From the NCBI RefSeq assembly GCF_900120155.1, contig NZ_LT635548.1, positions 1 through 64,000 on the forward strand: a stretch of 64,000 nt of DNA, read 5' to 3'. How positions within the stretch are numbered: position 1 is the stretch's first letter; each line of letters begins with the position of its first letter. The stretch is from Clostridium sp. Marseille-P3244. Its GTDB lineage: Bacteria; Bacillota; Clostridia; Lachnospirales; Lachnospiraceae. The notes under the pieces were generated by a model. It was not told where the DNA came from. It saw only the letters and a program-made list of their open reading frames with translations, and searched no databases. The position numbers were made by a program, and so were the translations under genes. This document shows, one piece after another, positions 18,662 to 27,995 of the stretch.

Positions 18662-18822
18662 AAATAACTTCCGTCTTTATATATTTGAAGATATCAGCGT
18701 TAAATTCAAATTTGCTCATAATTTGTGCTGAATCATCGGTTTCCTTCGCCTTAAAATCACCTTTTCTTTCGATAGTGGCTAGGACATCTCTTTTTAACAG
18801 CATATATCCTAATATATAAAAG

Positions 18823-18860
18823 ACTGCGGAAAAGCCACCCGGCATTTTCCGCAGTCTTTT
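18823..18860 (-). terminator. Terminator of the fructose operon
   Basis: On the minus strand AAGACTGCGGAAAA pairs perfectly with TTTTCCGCAGTCTT around a GC-rich loop and ends in a T-rich stretch. It follows the regulator stop codon directly. Confidence 0.85.
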
Positions 18861-19606
18861 TATTCTGAGCACACCCGCAGTCCATCCCCTTCTTCATACC
18901 CGTCCGCCAGCTGTTCCGTAAGGATCACCCCGGCGTTCAGCGGGGCGAATGTCACCGCGCTGATGTGCCCGAACTTTGTACTGTCCGCCAGCACATACCC
19001 GGTCCGGCACTGCCGCATGGCTGTCTGTTTGATCTGAGCTTCTCCCACATCGGGAGTCGTAAATCCCGCCGTTTTGCTGATGCCGTTGGTGCCGAAAAAT
19101 CCTTTTGTAAAATGATACTTGTACAGCATCTCCATGGCCTGAGCGCCTATGACCGCCTCCGTGGTGCTCTTCAGCTCTCCTCCCAGTAGAAACACCCGGT
19201 TCCCGTTTGATACCAGCTTCTGGGCATGAGCCACTGCGTTTGTAACGAAGGCTGCTTTCCTGTTCCCAAGGAAATCCAGCATATATCCGGTGGTCGTCCC
19301 TGCGTCAAGATAGACAAAATCTTCATCTTCTATCAGAGATGCCGCGTACCGTGCGATCCGGATCTTTTCTTCCTTCTGGACCTGGATCTTCTGAGCCACG
19401 GACGGCTCCTGCATCACATAGGAGCTGTCCGATGCGACAGCTCCTCCAAATACTTTTGTCAGTCTCCCGGCGCGGTCCAGGGCCGTAATATCCCTTCGGG
19501 CAGTGGATTCAGAAATATCGAGAAGTTCTGTCAGCTCCGCCACAGTGATACTGCCTTTTTCTTCCAGCAGAGCCAGGATCTTTTCATAGCGTTGTTCCGT
19601 TAACAT
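18860..19606 (-). CDS. DeoR-family transcriptional regulator of the fructose operon
   Basis: This 248-residue protein has an N-terminal winged helix (LLEEKGSITVAELTELLDISESTARRDITALDRAGRL, split over residues 12-48), the classic DeoR signature. The C-terminal DeoRC sugar-phosphate-binding domain shows YLDAGTTTGYM near 98 and FFGTNGIS near 168. It is the third gene after fruK and fruA, so it likely senses fructose 1-phosphate and represses its own operon. Regulators of this operon are more often upstream, and here it is last. Confidence 0.9.
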   Translation of the reverse strand: MLTEQRYEKILALLEEKGSITVAELTELLDISESTARRDITALDRAGRLTKVFGGAVASDSSYVMQEPSVAQKIQVQKEEKIRIARYAASLIEDEDFVYLDAGTTTGYMLDFLGNRKAAFVTNAVAHAQKLVSNGNRVFLLGGELKSTTEAVIGAQAMEMLYKYHFTKGFFGTNGISKTAGFTTPDVGEAQIKQTAMRQCRTGYVLADSTKFGHISAVTFAPLNAGVILTEQLADGYEEGDGLRVCSE

Positions 19607-19678
19607 AACAGCCTCTTTTTCTTTCTTATTTTATTTCATTTCTCTTTTATTTCCTTTATTGTACGCCGGAAGTCCTCA

Positions 19679-21607
19679 TTAATCCACTCTTTTTTTCAGA
19701 AGTCCCAGAAGAATGGTGGAAACCGCCGTTCCTGCCACCAGAGCGACCAGGTAAAGTACCGGATTTCCCATGACCGGGATGACAAAGATTCCACCGTGAG
19801 GCGCCATCAGCGTACATCCAAATGCCATAGAAAGAGCTCCTGCCACTGCGGATCCCGCGATACACGACGGCAGTACATGGAGCGGGTCCGAAGCCGCATA
19901 GGGGATCGCGCCCTCTGTTATAAATGCCAGGCCCATAATAAAGTTGGTGGGACCGGACTCTCTCTGCTCCTTTGTGAATTTATTCTTAAAGAGAAGTGTC
20001 GCCAGCGCGATGGCGCAGGGAGGCGTCATTCCTCCGATCATAACTGCCGCCATGATATCGTAGTTGCCTGCCGCGATGGAGGCGGTACCGAACACATACG
20101 CCGCTTTATTGAACGGGCCGCCCATATCTACGGCCATCATACCGCCAAGAAGCAGTCCGAGAAGGATCTTGCTGGCTCCTCCCATGTTGGAAAGCCCTGT
20201 ATTCAGCGCCGTGTTGATTCCGCCCATGACCGGCTCTACGACAAAATTCATCAGAAGTCCCATGATCAGGATGCCAAACACCGGATAGAGAAGGACCGGT
20301 GCGATCTTCTCAATAGCCTGGGGAAGTTTTCCGCAGATCTTCCGGAGCAGCAGGATGATATAGCCTGCCGCGAATCCTGCCACCAGTGCTCCGAGGAAAC
20401 CGGATTTCCCGCCGGCCGCCAGCATTCCGCCGACAAAACCTACCGCGAGAGCCGGACGGTCACCGATCGCCATCGCTATGAATCCCGCCAGCACAGGTAG
20501 CATAAGACCAAACGCTGTATCTCCTATCCCTTTGAACAGCGCTGCCACCGGAGTGATGGTCCCGAACAGGGAGCGTTCGTCCGCGGGAAGGGAGTTCAGA
20601 TCCACACTGAGCCCGTCGATCAGGAACGCGATCGCGATCAGGATCCCGCCTCCCACGACGAATGGAAGCATATGAGAAACTCCGTTCATCAGCTGGGTAT
20701 AGATCTGATGTCCCACTCCGCCGGATCCTTTGGCCGGCTCGGATGATCCCTCTCCTGAGCCGTGGTATACCGGCACATTTCCTGTCATTGCCTGATCGAT
20801 GAGCTGAGGCGCCTTGCTGATACCGTCAGACACCTGACAGATGATCACTTTCTTCCCATCGAAGCGGTCCATTGGCACCTGGGCGTCCGCGGCTACGATA
20901 ATGCAGTCTGCCTCCCGTATTTCTTCTTCTGTAAGCACATTTTTTGCTCCTCCGGAGCCCCGGGTCTCAATCTTGACGGAGCAGCCTTTTTCTCTGGCCG
21001 CCTTCTCTATCCCCTCGGCAGCCATATACGTATGGGCGATCCCGGTGGGACAGGATGTAACTGCCAGCAGGCGGAAGTCAGGCGCGGGAGATGAGTCTGC
21101 TGCCGCAGCGGATACCCCGGTATCTGCCAGACGCTCATCGATACTTTTCTGCTCTTCGTCCGCCCGGTCGATAATGTTGAGAAATTCTTCCACACTGGAA
21201 GCATTTCTCAGAGAATCTGCAAAATTTTCGTCCATCATCAGCACAGAAAGTTTGCTCAAGACATCCAGATGGACATTGTCCTCTGTATTGGGAGCAGCGA
21301 TCAGGAACATGAGCGTCACCGGCGCTTCGTCCAGGGCATCGAAATCCACACCATCTTTTATGACCATTGCCGCAAGCCCCGGCTCTTTGACGGCATCACA
21401 TTTTCCATGCGGAATGGCAATCCCTTCTCCGATCCCGGTGGTGCTCTCTTCTTCCCTGGCATACACCTGAGCCCGGTACGCCTCTCTGTCACTAATCTTT
21501 CCGCTCTCCATCATCAGATCGATGATCTGATCCAGCGCTTCACTCTTCGTCTTCGGAGCCCCTGTCAGGGAAATGCTCCTTTTGTCCAGAAGATCTGTAA
21601 TCCTCAT
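19679..21607 (-). CDS. fruA: PTS fructose transporter subunit IIABC
   Basis: This 642-residue fused permease imports fructose and phosphorylates it to fructose 1-phosphate. EIIA occupies residues 1-150 with the phospho-His in AIPHG (His67). EIIB has the phospho-Cys in VTSCPTGIAHTY (Cys186). EIIC (about 300-642) is a multi-span membrane domain beginning GHQIYTQLMNGVSHMLPFVVGGG. The domain order A-B-C is complete, with a linker of about 20 residues rich in Ala, Ser and Pro between A and B. It lies 77 bp downstream of fruK, which uses its product. Confidence 0.95.
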   Translation of the reverse strand: MRITDLLDKRSISLTGAPKTKSEALDQIIDLMMESGKISDREAYRAQVYAREEESTTGIGEGIAIPHGKCDAVKEPGLAAMVIKDGVDFDALDEAPVTLMFLIAAPNTEDNVHLDVLSKLSVLMMDENFADSLRNASSVEEFLNIIDRADEEQKSIDERLADTGVSAAAADSSPAPDFRLLAVTSCPTGIAHTYMAAEGIEKAAREKGCSVKIETRGSGGAKNVLTEEEIREADCIIVAADAQVPMDRFDGKKVIICQVSDGISKAPQLIDQAMTGNVPVYHGSGEGSSEPAKGSGGVGHQIYTQLMNGVSHMLPFVVGGGILIAIAFLIDGLSVDLNSLPADERSLFGTITPVAALFKGIGDTAFGLMLPVLAGFIAMAIGDRPALAVGFVGGMLAAGGKSGFLGALVAGFAAGYIILLLRKICGKLPQAIEKIAPVLLYPVFGILIMGLLMNFVVEPVMGGINTALNTGLSNMGGASKILLGLLLGGMMAVDMGGPFNKAAYVFGTASIAAGNYDIMAAVMIGGMTPPCAIALATLLFKNKFTKEQRESGPTNFIMGLAFITEGAIPYAASDPLHVLPSCIAGSAVAGALSMAFGCTLMAPHGGIFVIPVMGNPVLYLVALVAGTAVSTILLGLLKKRVD

Positions 21608-21684
21608 TTTTCTGACCTCTCTTTCTTTCCTTTCTTCTACTGTTCCATTATTTTTCCTGTTCTGTCATTGTTCTTGTTCTGCCA

Positions 21685-22602
21685 TTATCCCTGTCTGCCC
21701 TGTATCTGTTTATAAAGGTTCCTGATCTCATCTCCTGTGGCCAGATATTCAGAAAACGCGCTTGCGCTTCCTGCAGCCACTCCCATCCGGAAGGCGTGTC
21801 CGTAATCTTTTTCTTCCATCCATCCGGCCAGGAATCCGGCTACCATAGAATCTCCGGAGCCCACCGCGTTGACCAGTTTTCCTTCTGGCACCGGCGCTCC
21901 GTGGACGGTTCCGTCTTCCGCCACCAGAACTGCCCCTTCACCGGCCATGGAGACAAGTACGTTTCTGGCTCCCATGTCCTGAAGCTTTCGCGCGTACGGC
22001 ACGGCCTCCTGCCGCTTAGTGATCTCTGCTGAAAACAGTTCTCCAAGCTCATGGTTGTTGGGCTTGATCAGGAACGGCCGGTATTTCAGCACATTCTTCA
22101 GCAGATCTCCTGTCGCATCCACAAAAAACATAATTCCCCGGTCCTGCAGCCTTTCCATGATCCGGCTGTACATATCGGCAGGCATGGTCGACGGAATGCT
22201 TCCGGCCAGAACAAGGACATCCCCCTCTCCGAGAACATTCAGTTTTTCCATCAGTTCCTCTACCTTCTCCGGGCTGATCTCCGGGCCCATTCCATTGATC
22301 TCGGTCCCGTCTATATTTTTTAACTTTACATTGATCCGGGAGATTCCTTCAGAGATGGGAATAAAATCTGCCGATATGCCAAGCTCTTTCACTTTTTTTG
22401 TAATCTCGTCTCCGGTAAAGCCTGCCACGAATCCCAGCGCCGTGCTTGAAATCCCCAGATTGTTCAGGATCGTGGATACGTTGATCCCTTTCCCTCCCGG
22501 AAGGATCAGCTCAGAATCTGTCCGGTTCGTCAAACCCAGTCGAAAATCGTCAACAGAAACAATATAATCCAGTGACGGGTTAAATGTGACGGTGTAGATC
22601 AT
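21685..22602 (-). CDS. fruK: 1-phosphofructokinase
   Basis: This 305-residue PfkB-family kinase converts fructose 1-phosphate to fructose 1,6-bisphosphate. It shows MIYTVTFNPSLDYIV at the start, GGKGINVSTIL near residue 37, and the C-terminal PfkB signature with catalytic Asp in VNAVGSGDSMVAGF near 241-254. It is the first gene of the fruK-fruA-deoR operon. The promoter with a -10 at 22632 lies just upstream. Confidence 0.95.
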   Translation of the reverse strand: MIYTVTFNPSLDYIVSVDDFRLGLTNRTDSELILPGGKGINVSTILNNLGISSTALGFVAGFTGDEITKKVKELGISADFIPISEGISRINVKLKNIDGTEINGMGPEISPEKVEELMEKLNVLGEGDVLVLAGSIPSTMPADMYSRIMERLQDRGIMFFVDATGDLLKNVLKYRPFLIKPNNHELGELFSAEITKRQEAVPYARKLQDMGARNVLVSMAGEGAVLVAEDGTVHGAPVPEGKLVNAVGSGDSMVAGFLAGWMEEKDYGHAFRMGVAAGSASAFSEYLATGDEIRNLYKQIQGRQG

Positions 22603-22631
22603 CCTTCTTCCTCCTTCTTTTTTATAACTGT

Positions 22632-22725
22632 ATTATATATTCATTTTCAGTCAAAATCAATCAAAATAATTCACATATTTGATGATCGGTTTTAGTTGAT
22701 ATTGCACAAATTTGATTGATTATGA
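22632..22725 (-). promoter_or_regulatory. fruK promoter with repeated operator-like motif
   Basis: On the minus strand TTGATT (plus 22655-22660), 17 bp and TATAAT (plus 22632-22637) form the promoter. TTGATTGATTTTGACTG overlaps the -35 box, and related AATCAATCAAAT/TCAAATATGTGA elements lie 15-65 bp upstream. They are candidate binding sites for the DeoR-type regulator of the operon. Confidence 0.6.
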
Positions 22726-22735
22726 GTACGGCAAC

Positions 22736-22766
22736 AAAAAAGGGTACGCTTAAGCATACCCTTTTT
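22736..22766. terminator. Bidirectional terminator hairpin
   Basis: GGGTACGCTTAAGCATACCC is nearly palindromic and is flanked by A and T runs on both sides, so it can end transcription from the NSS transporter gene. The 130 bp between it and the transporter stop show nothing else. Confidence 0.75.
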
Positions 22767-22895
22767 CAGAAAATGTATTCTACAGTTCTTGTCCCATTCT
22801 TACTGCACATCTGACACCGTACAATTAACGCATGTCTACACAGCAAACAGCTTTCACACTAACTTGGTAGTAATCCCTTTATCAACTGTCTACTC

Positions 22896-24266
22896 CTACC
22901 CTGCAAATTTACTCCAGTATCCCTGGAAGAAAAGAAAGAGTACAATAAGCGGAACCACAAAAGTTACATATATCCTCACCCATTTCGGGAACTTCAGACC
23001 TTCCCCGGTATTGGCTTCAGCCAGAAAGTTCTTCCAGCCCCATCCGTAACGCGTTGTACAGAACAAGACATAAACAAGACTTCCCAGCGGAAGCAGGTTA
23101 TTGCTCACAATAAAATCTTCCAGATCCAGGATCGCGGTTCCCTCACCCAGAGGCGCAAATCCACTGAGCACATTATATCCCAGCACGCAGGGCATGGAAA
23201 GAAGGATGATCGCGACCAGATTGACCGCCACAGCCTTTCCCCTGCTGCACCCCGTCAGATCCATGGCAAAGGCAATAATGTTCTCAAATACTGCAATAAT
23301 CGTCGACGCCGCCGCAAAAAACATACAGAGGAAGAAGATTGCTCCCCAGACTCTTCCTCCGGTCATGGAATTAAAAATATTCGGCAGTGTAATGAAGATC
23401 AGGTTCGGGCCGCTGTCCGGATTAACGCCGAAAGCAAAACAGGCCGGGAAAATAATAAGTCCTGAGATAAACGCCACACTTGTGTCAAGGGCTGTAATAC
23501 AGACCGCTTCCCCGGTCAGCGCCCGCTTTTTGTCAATATAACTTCCAAAGATCGCCATCGCCCCGATGCCAAGGCTGAGAGTGAAGAATGACTGCCCCAT
23601 TGCTGCGGAGATAACTTCCATAACCCCTGCTTCCTTCATTCTGTCAAAGTCGGGCAGCAGATAAAACCGAAGCCCTTCTCCCGCACCGGGAAGCGTAATG
23701 GAACGCACCGCAAGGATGATCATAAGCGCCAGGAGCAAAAGCATCATAACTTTTGTGATCCCTTCCACTCCTTTCTGAAGTCCCAGCCTGCAGATGCCAA
23801 AACACATAACCACAACGATCACCATAAATACTGTCATCAGCACCGGCTGTCCCATCAGCTCCGTAAACTCACCCGCAATCTGTCCGGAATCCATTCCTTC
23901 AAAATTCCCTGCCGCCATCTTAAATAAATACAGCAGCAGCCAACCTCCGATGGTCGTATAAAACATCATCAGCAGATAATTGCCGGCCATGCCAAAATAT
24001 TTGTACCAGTGCCACTTGGTGTTTTCCGGCTCCAGCTTATCAAACGCCAGAGCAATACTGGAACGGGCGCTGCGCCCTACAGAAAATTCCATCACCATGA
24101 TAGGAAGCCCCAGCATCACCAGACAGATCAGATAGATCAGCACAAACGCTGCTCCTCCATACTGCCCAGTAATATACGGAAATCGCCAGACATTACCCAA
24201 TCCGATCGCACAACCCGCCGAAATCAAAATAAATCCCAGACGGGAGCCAAAACTTTCTCTTTTCAT
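22896..24266 (-). CDS. Sodium-dependent neurotransmitter:symporter family transporter
   Basis: This 456-residue membrane protein begins with the NSS signature RLGFILISAGCAIGLGNVWRFPY (split across residues 9-31), containing the unwound TM1 and the sodium and substrate site. About 11-12 hydrophobic spans follow. Bacterial members (LeuT, MhsT, TnaT type) import amino acids such as Trp, Leu or branched-chain residues with Na+. The substrate cannot be read from sequence. It is a single gene with its own terminator. Confidence 0.92.
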   Translation of the reverse strand: MKRESFGSRLGFILISAGCAIGLGNVWRFPYITGQYGGAAFVLIYLICLVMLGLPIMVMEFSVGRSARSSIALAFDKLEPENTKWHWYKYFGMAGNYLLMMFYTTIGGWLLLYLFKMAAGNFEGMDSGQIAGEFTELMGQPVLMTVFMVIVVVMCFGICRLGLQKGVEGITKVMMLLLLALMIILAVRSITLPGAGEGLRFYLLPDFDRMKEAGVMEVISAAMGQSFFTLSLGIGAMAIFGSYIDKKRALTGEAVCITALDTSVAFISGLIIFPACFAFGVNPDSGPNLIFITLPNIFNSMTGGRVWGAIFFLCMFFAAASTIIAVFENIIAFAMDLTGCSRGKAVAVNLVAIILLSMPCVLGYNVLSGFAPLGEGTAILDLEDFIVSNNLLPLGSLVYVLFCTTRYGWGWKNFLAEANTGEGLKFPKWVRIYVTFVVPLIVLFLFFQGYWSKFAG

Positions 24267-24327
24267 TAATAAAAATCCTCTCTTTCCCCCATAATTATCA
24301 GAATATTCTCAACACTCTTTAAAAAAG

Positions 24328-24361
24328 GGACAGGTACTTTTTAAAAGGAGCCTGTCCCCTT
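24328..24361 (-). terminator. REP-like palindromic terminator
   Basis: GGGACAGG and CCTGTCCC flank a core with TTTTTAAAAGG, and a T-run follows on the minus strand. It ends the DUF362 gene. The design (GGG-CAGG, C/T-TTTTAAAA-GG, CCTG-CCC) recurs at 48857-48900, which suggests a dispersed palindromic repeat. Confidence 0.65.
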
Positions 24362-24383
24362 TTACTGAAATATTCTGACATTA

Positions 24384-25508
24384 TCATTTAATTTCAATCA
24401 ATTCGTACTCTCTGCTTCCCAGTCCGATCTTTTCTCCATGAGCCAGACATGTCTCCCACTCGCTGTCCGGAGTTGTATTTACAAAATGATCATGATGGTC
24501 GCAGAAACCGTCCGCATGCATGTTATCGTCCAGAAGGCTTCCCGGAACGGGTTTCTGTGCATTACATGCGTCGACACAGGCCTGATCCAATGCTACCGGA
24601 TCAAAGCTGGCAAACATTCCTATATCCGGGATGATCGGCACGTCATTTTCCGGATGACAGTCACAGTATGGTGACACATCAATGACAAGATTGATGTGGA
24701 ATGACGGGCGTCCATCCAGCACTGCCTTTGTATATTCCGCCATCTTGATGTTCAGCTCCTTTGCCGCTGAAGAATTTTCATTATAGATCGCGTCAAAATT
24801 GCACGCTCCGAGGCAGCGCCCGCAGCCTACGCATTTATCATGGTCGATGACTGCCTTTTTCTCCGGATATGAGATCGCGCCGTGGGCACAGTTCTTAGAA
24901 CAGACACGGCATCCCACACACAGGGACTGATCCACAGATGGTTTTCCGCTGTTGTGCTGTTCCATCTTGCCTGCCCGGCTTCCACAGCCCATTCCGATAT
25001 TTTTGAAACATCCGCCAAACCCTGCCATTTCATGTCCTTTAAAATGATTCAGGCTGATAAACACATCCGCATCCATAATGGCTTTTCCGATCTTTGCCTC
25101 CTCGACCAGTTCCCCTCCTGCAACAGGGACAGCCACATCATCGGTTCCCTTCAGTCCGTCCCCGATGATGATATGACAACCAGTAGAGAGAAGGTTAAAT
25201 CCATTTTCATAAGCCGCGCTCAAATGTTCCAGCGCATCTTTTCTTCTTCCCACATACAGTGTATTACAGTCTGTTAAAAACGGACGTCCTCCCAGCTCTT
25301 TCACCACATCCGCCACTGCCTTTGCATAGTTGGGCCGTAAGTAGGACAGATTTCCCGGCTCCCCGAAATGGATCTTGATCGCTGTCATTTTCTTCTCGAA
25401 ATCGATTTCTCCGATCCCCGCTTTTTTAATGAGTTTCTTCAGCTTGTCCGGAAGACTGGTTCCCGGCAGCGCTCTCATATCTGTAAAATAAACTTTTGAT
25501 TTCCCCAT
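24384..25508 (-). CDS. DUF362 domain protein with two 4Fe-4S clusters
   Basis: This protein of about 374 residues has an N-terminal DUF362 domain (KIHFGEPGNLSYLRPNYAKAV near residues 47-67). It carries a ferredoxin insert with CVGCRVCSKNC and CVGCGRCLGAC near 190-235, which would bind two 4Fe-4S clusters. The function is unknown, and a role in anaerobic electron transfer is the usual guess. The start is ATG 25508 (MGKSKVYF), which has AGGAGGT 8 nt upstream. A longer frame to 25553 lacks such a site. Confidence 0.85.
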   Translation of the reverse strand: MGKSKVYFTDMRALPGTSLPDKLKKLIKKAGIGEIDFEKKMTAIKIHFGEPGNLSYLRPNYAKAVADVVKELGGRPFLTDCNTLYVGRRKDALEHLSAAYENGFNLLSTGCHIIIGDGLKGTDDVAVPVAGGELVEEAKIGKAIMDADVFISLNHFKGHEMAGFGGCFKNIGMGCGSRAGKMEQHNSGKPSVDQSLCVGCRVCSKNCAHGAISYPEKKAVIDHDKCVGCGRCLGACNFDAIYNENSSAAKELNIKMAEYTKAVLDGRPSFHINLVIDVSPYCDCHPENDVPIIPDIGMFASFDPVALDQACVDACNAQKPVPGSLLDDNMHADGFCDHHDHFVNTTPDSEWETCLAHGEKIGLGSREYELIEIK

Positions 25509-25557
25509 GGCTGTTGACCTCCTGTAATAATTTCTTTTGATTTTCCCGTTCATTCCA

Positions 25558-25953
25558 TTACTTCGCTACTCTGAAAGTTGTGGCTGTAACAGCTGCCGCC
25601 AGATTTCCAAGCTCATCCTTTACATCGATCCGGTAATATCCGGTAGTTCTTCCATCTTTCACACATACCGCCTCGGCAATGAGTTTCTCCCCCTTCGCGG
25701 CGCTCAGGTATGTAATCTCGGAATTCAAAGATACATTCCCCATTTTCTTCCAGTTACTGGCCACCGCAAGCGCAAAATCTGCCAGTGTAAAATATACACC
25801 GCCCATAACCGCGCCCATTGCATTTCTGTGCCTGTCTTCAATCTTCAGGCTGCATTTTGCATAATGCTCGCCTACTTCTTCTATAACCGCTCCGTTTTCC
25901 GTAGCAAACCGGTCTTTCTCGAACAGCCTTATTGTTTCCTCTGATGGTTTCAT
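25558..25953 (-). CDS. PaaI-family hotdog thioesterase
   Basis: This 131-residue protein has the hotdog-fold signature HRNAMGAVMGGVYFTLADFALAVA, with a polar residue in the G-x-x-x-[AG]-x-x-D helix. It likely hydrolyses acyl- or aryl-CoA thioesters in the cytoplasm. ATG 25953 (MKPSEETI) follows AGGAGG by 10 nt. It is 49 bp upstream of the DUF362 gene on the same strand, so the two may be co-transcribed. Confidence 0.82.
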   Translation of the reverse strand: MKPSEETIRLFEKDRFATENGAVIEEVGEHYAKCSLKIEDRHRNAMGAVMGGVYFTLADFALAVASNWKKMGNVSLNSEITYLSAAKGEKLIAEAVCVKDGRTTGYYRIDVKDELGNLAAAVTATTFRVAK

Positions 25954-26204
25954 CTTTTGTTCGCCTCCTGCCAGTTTAAAACAATATTGCTCATTAAGAC
26001 GTGCTGGTTCAAGCTCCGACACGCCTTAATGAGTATATCATAAAATATAAACTTTCGTCTATGGGCTCTTCACTGCATTGGGAGTATTGTTTACCGGATT
26101 TCAATACATGCGTTATCATCTTGCTATTGAACTCCTGCAAATTTTTGTATTATTTTATTTCTTTCCTTTACATGACTCTTCCATTTGTGATATACTCCCC
26201 GTAT

Positions 26205-26277
26205 GGGGCATTAGCGCAGTTGGGAGCGCGCCACACTGGCAGTGTGGAGGCCACGGGTTCAAGTCCCGTATGCTCCA
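26205..26277 (+). tRNA. tRNA-Ala (anticodon GGC)
   Basis: The acceptor arms GGGGCAT and ATGCTCC pair. The D arm has AGCGCAGTTGGGAGCGC. The anticodon stem CCACA/TGTGG encloses CTGGCAG with anticodon GGC. The T arm is GGGTTCAAGTCCC. The 3' CCA is not encoded. Confidence 0.95.
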
Positions 26278-26344
26278 CTAAAAGTACCTTACTCAAAGTA
26301 TTTGACCTGAAAATATGAATCAGCAAGTTAAGTTTTGAAATAAA

Positions 26345-26493
26345 GTGAAGTCAAGACTCCCAGCTTCGCTGGTTCCTTGTTTTCGCCCTATAAGGGCTGA
26401 TTATCAGCACTGGAGTTTAAAGACTCATCGAATCGGTCCGCCAGTTGCAATATCATTTTCCTGATGAGTCGAGTCCTTAGGGGCTCTTTTTTT
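26345..26493 (+). ncRNA. Candidate structured RNA with intrinsic terminator
   Basis: This non-coding stretch after tRNA-Ala has nested helices. ACTCC (26356) pairs with GGAGT (26412), enclosing CCAGC-TTC-GCTGG, GCCCT-ATA-AGGGC and CTGA-TTA-TCAG. Next comes GACTCATC (26422-26429) with GATGAGTC (26463-26470). It ends in the terminator GAGTCC-TTAG-GGGCTC plus TTTTTTT. I do not recognise the family. A long processed trailer of the tRNA is the alternative. No strong promoter is visible just upstream. Confidence 0.5.
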
Positions 26494-26626
26494 GCTTCTT
26501 TTTACCGGCTTACCCGCAAACAGTTCTATATATTCCTGCACCTTTTTCCATTCTTATCTGAGCTATCCGCATAAACGCCAATGGAGGAAGTAAACTTATT
26601 AAATACATAAAGAGGAGGGGATTAAA

Positions 26627-27660
26627 GTGGACACACAAACTAAAAAATCTTATATGAAAATCAAGTTTCCTATAGCGGCAATCTTTACGGCGATTTTGAC
26701 ATTACTCTCGGTGATAAACTGGTTTTTATATGCACCCATATATTTATCTATTGGAGTTTCAATTACTGTAATTTGGATAAATATATTTTTGAACATATTT
26801 CCCATAACTTTTTTATGCATAGTACTATTCATTAAAAGGAGAGATACGCTGCTGGTTCTGTCATTGAGTATCCTTTTTTTGGTAAACACATTCTACTGTT
26901 ATACCAATTTTACTGTCTGGCGCATGACATCTGCCTCTGTGCAGATTATTTACTTTTTGAATGACTTAATCCCCACTCTGTGCTATTTAGTGACTACTCT
27001 GATGGCAGGATTTGCAGTCTTCGGAAAAGCCAACAGAAGAATCAAATTATTTAAAAAATTGTGGTTTGTTCCTGGCTCTTTTAGTACCTTATGCCTTTTT
27101 ACTGTTATGTTCATATTAACGTCTGACTATAATACAATTGGTTTCCTGTCTGTTTTAAGTGTATGTTTCAGGATTCCTATGTTCTTTTTGCTTGCTCACT
27201 GGATTATGTATCCTTACAAAAGACAAAAACTAGTTTATACCGGGCTGCGAACGTCATTTGATGCCACTTCCCCGATACAGCAGTCAGACAATACTTGTTT
27301 TAATAGCACAGCAAAAGATGATGCTATGCCGAAAAAAATATCCTGCACAAATTGTGGAGCAGATTTGTCTCCGGAAGCAAAATTCTGTAGTGTCTGCGGC
27401 AGTCCATGCAGTATATCGGATCAATCATGGCAACCTCAATATTCGTATCAACATATGAACAGCCAAGATACCCCTTCCATTGGTATGGCAGTATTGGGGT
27501 TCTTCTTTCCCGTTGCAGGATTGATTCTCTGGCTGGTATGGAAAAACAATACCCTTTAAAATCCAAATCAGCAGGAAAAGGAGCTCTGATCGGAGCGATC
27601 GTATATGTATTATTGACAATCTTTATAACTATACTTCCAGTAGTAACATTTATATTATAG
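26627..27660 (+). pseudogene. Zinc-ribbon membrane protein, frameshifted near its C-terminus
   Basis: The frame opens at a GTG (26627) after AGAGGAGGGG. It encodes about six hydrophobic segments (residues 13-205), then a double-CxxC zinc ribbon (CTNCGADLSPEAKFCSVCG near 239-257) and a terminal hydrophobic GMAVLGFFFPVAGLILWLVWK. It stops at 27559 just after an A5 run. The next frame continues with QYPLKSKSAGKGALIGAIVYVLL to 27660, which is the usual tail of such proteins. One missing A at about 27541-27546 explains this. It may be a real mutation, a phase-variable tract or a sequencing error. The function is unknown. Confidence 0.7.
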
Positions 27661-27788
27661 ATAATAAGTAGAAACACGTGAGGAAAACATAAAAAAACCT
27701 GCGGATAAAATAGTCAGGCTCAAACAGTGAAATGTCTCAGAAACGTGCTATCCAATATAATTTTAAGCAATAATTACATGAACAAAAA

Positions 27789-27827
27789 GTGCAGCCCCTG
27801 AAATCACTGGGACTGCACTTTTAAACA
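27789..27827 (-). terminator. Terminator of tRNA-Thr
   Basis: On the minus strand GTGCAGTCCC pairs with GGGGCTGCAC and is followed by TTTTT, directly downstream of the tRNA. Nothing else is seen in the 130 bp between the zinc-ribbon gene and this hairpin. Confidence 0.75.
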
Positions 27828-27831
27828 GAAA

Positions 27832-27904
27832 AGCCGGAAATCAGACTTGAACTGACGACCCCTTCATTACGAGTGAAGTGCTCTACCGACTGAGCTATTC
27901 CGGC
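27832..27904 (-). tRNA. tRNA-Thr (anticodon CGT)
   Basis: The acceptor arms GCCGGAA and TTCCGGC pair. The D arm is TAGCTCAGTCGGTAGAGCA. The anticodon stem CTTCA/TGAAG encloses CTCGTAA with anticodon CGT. The T arm is CAGTTCAAGTCTG. CCA is not encoded. Confidence 0.95.
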
Positions 27905-27995
27905 ATTTTGTCCACCTTTCCGGCGAACCTTGACTATTATATCGCCTTTCCGAAGAAATTTCAACTCTTTTTTACCTTTTCGGTCCATTCTCTTT

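Noticed and set aside
18609..18872. An 87-residue minus-strand frame between the fructose operon and the pseudo-CRISPR element
   Set aside because: It begins within the regulator gene, runs through the operon terminator, has no ribosome binding site and ends in the promoter block.
19796..21470. Long plus-strand frames opposite fruA
   Set aside because: They are high-GC antisense shadows of the PTS gene with no family features.
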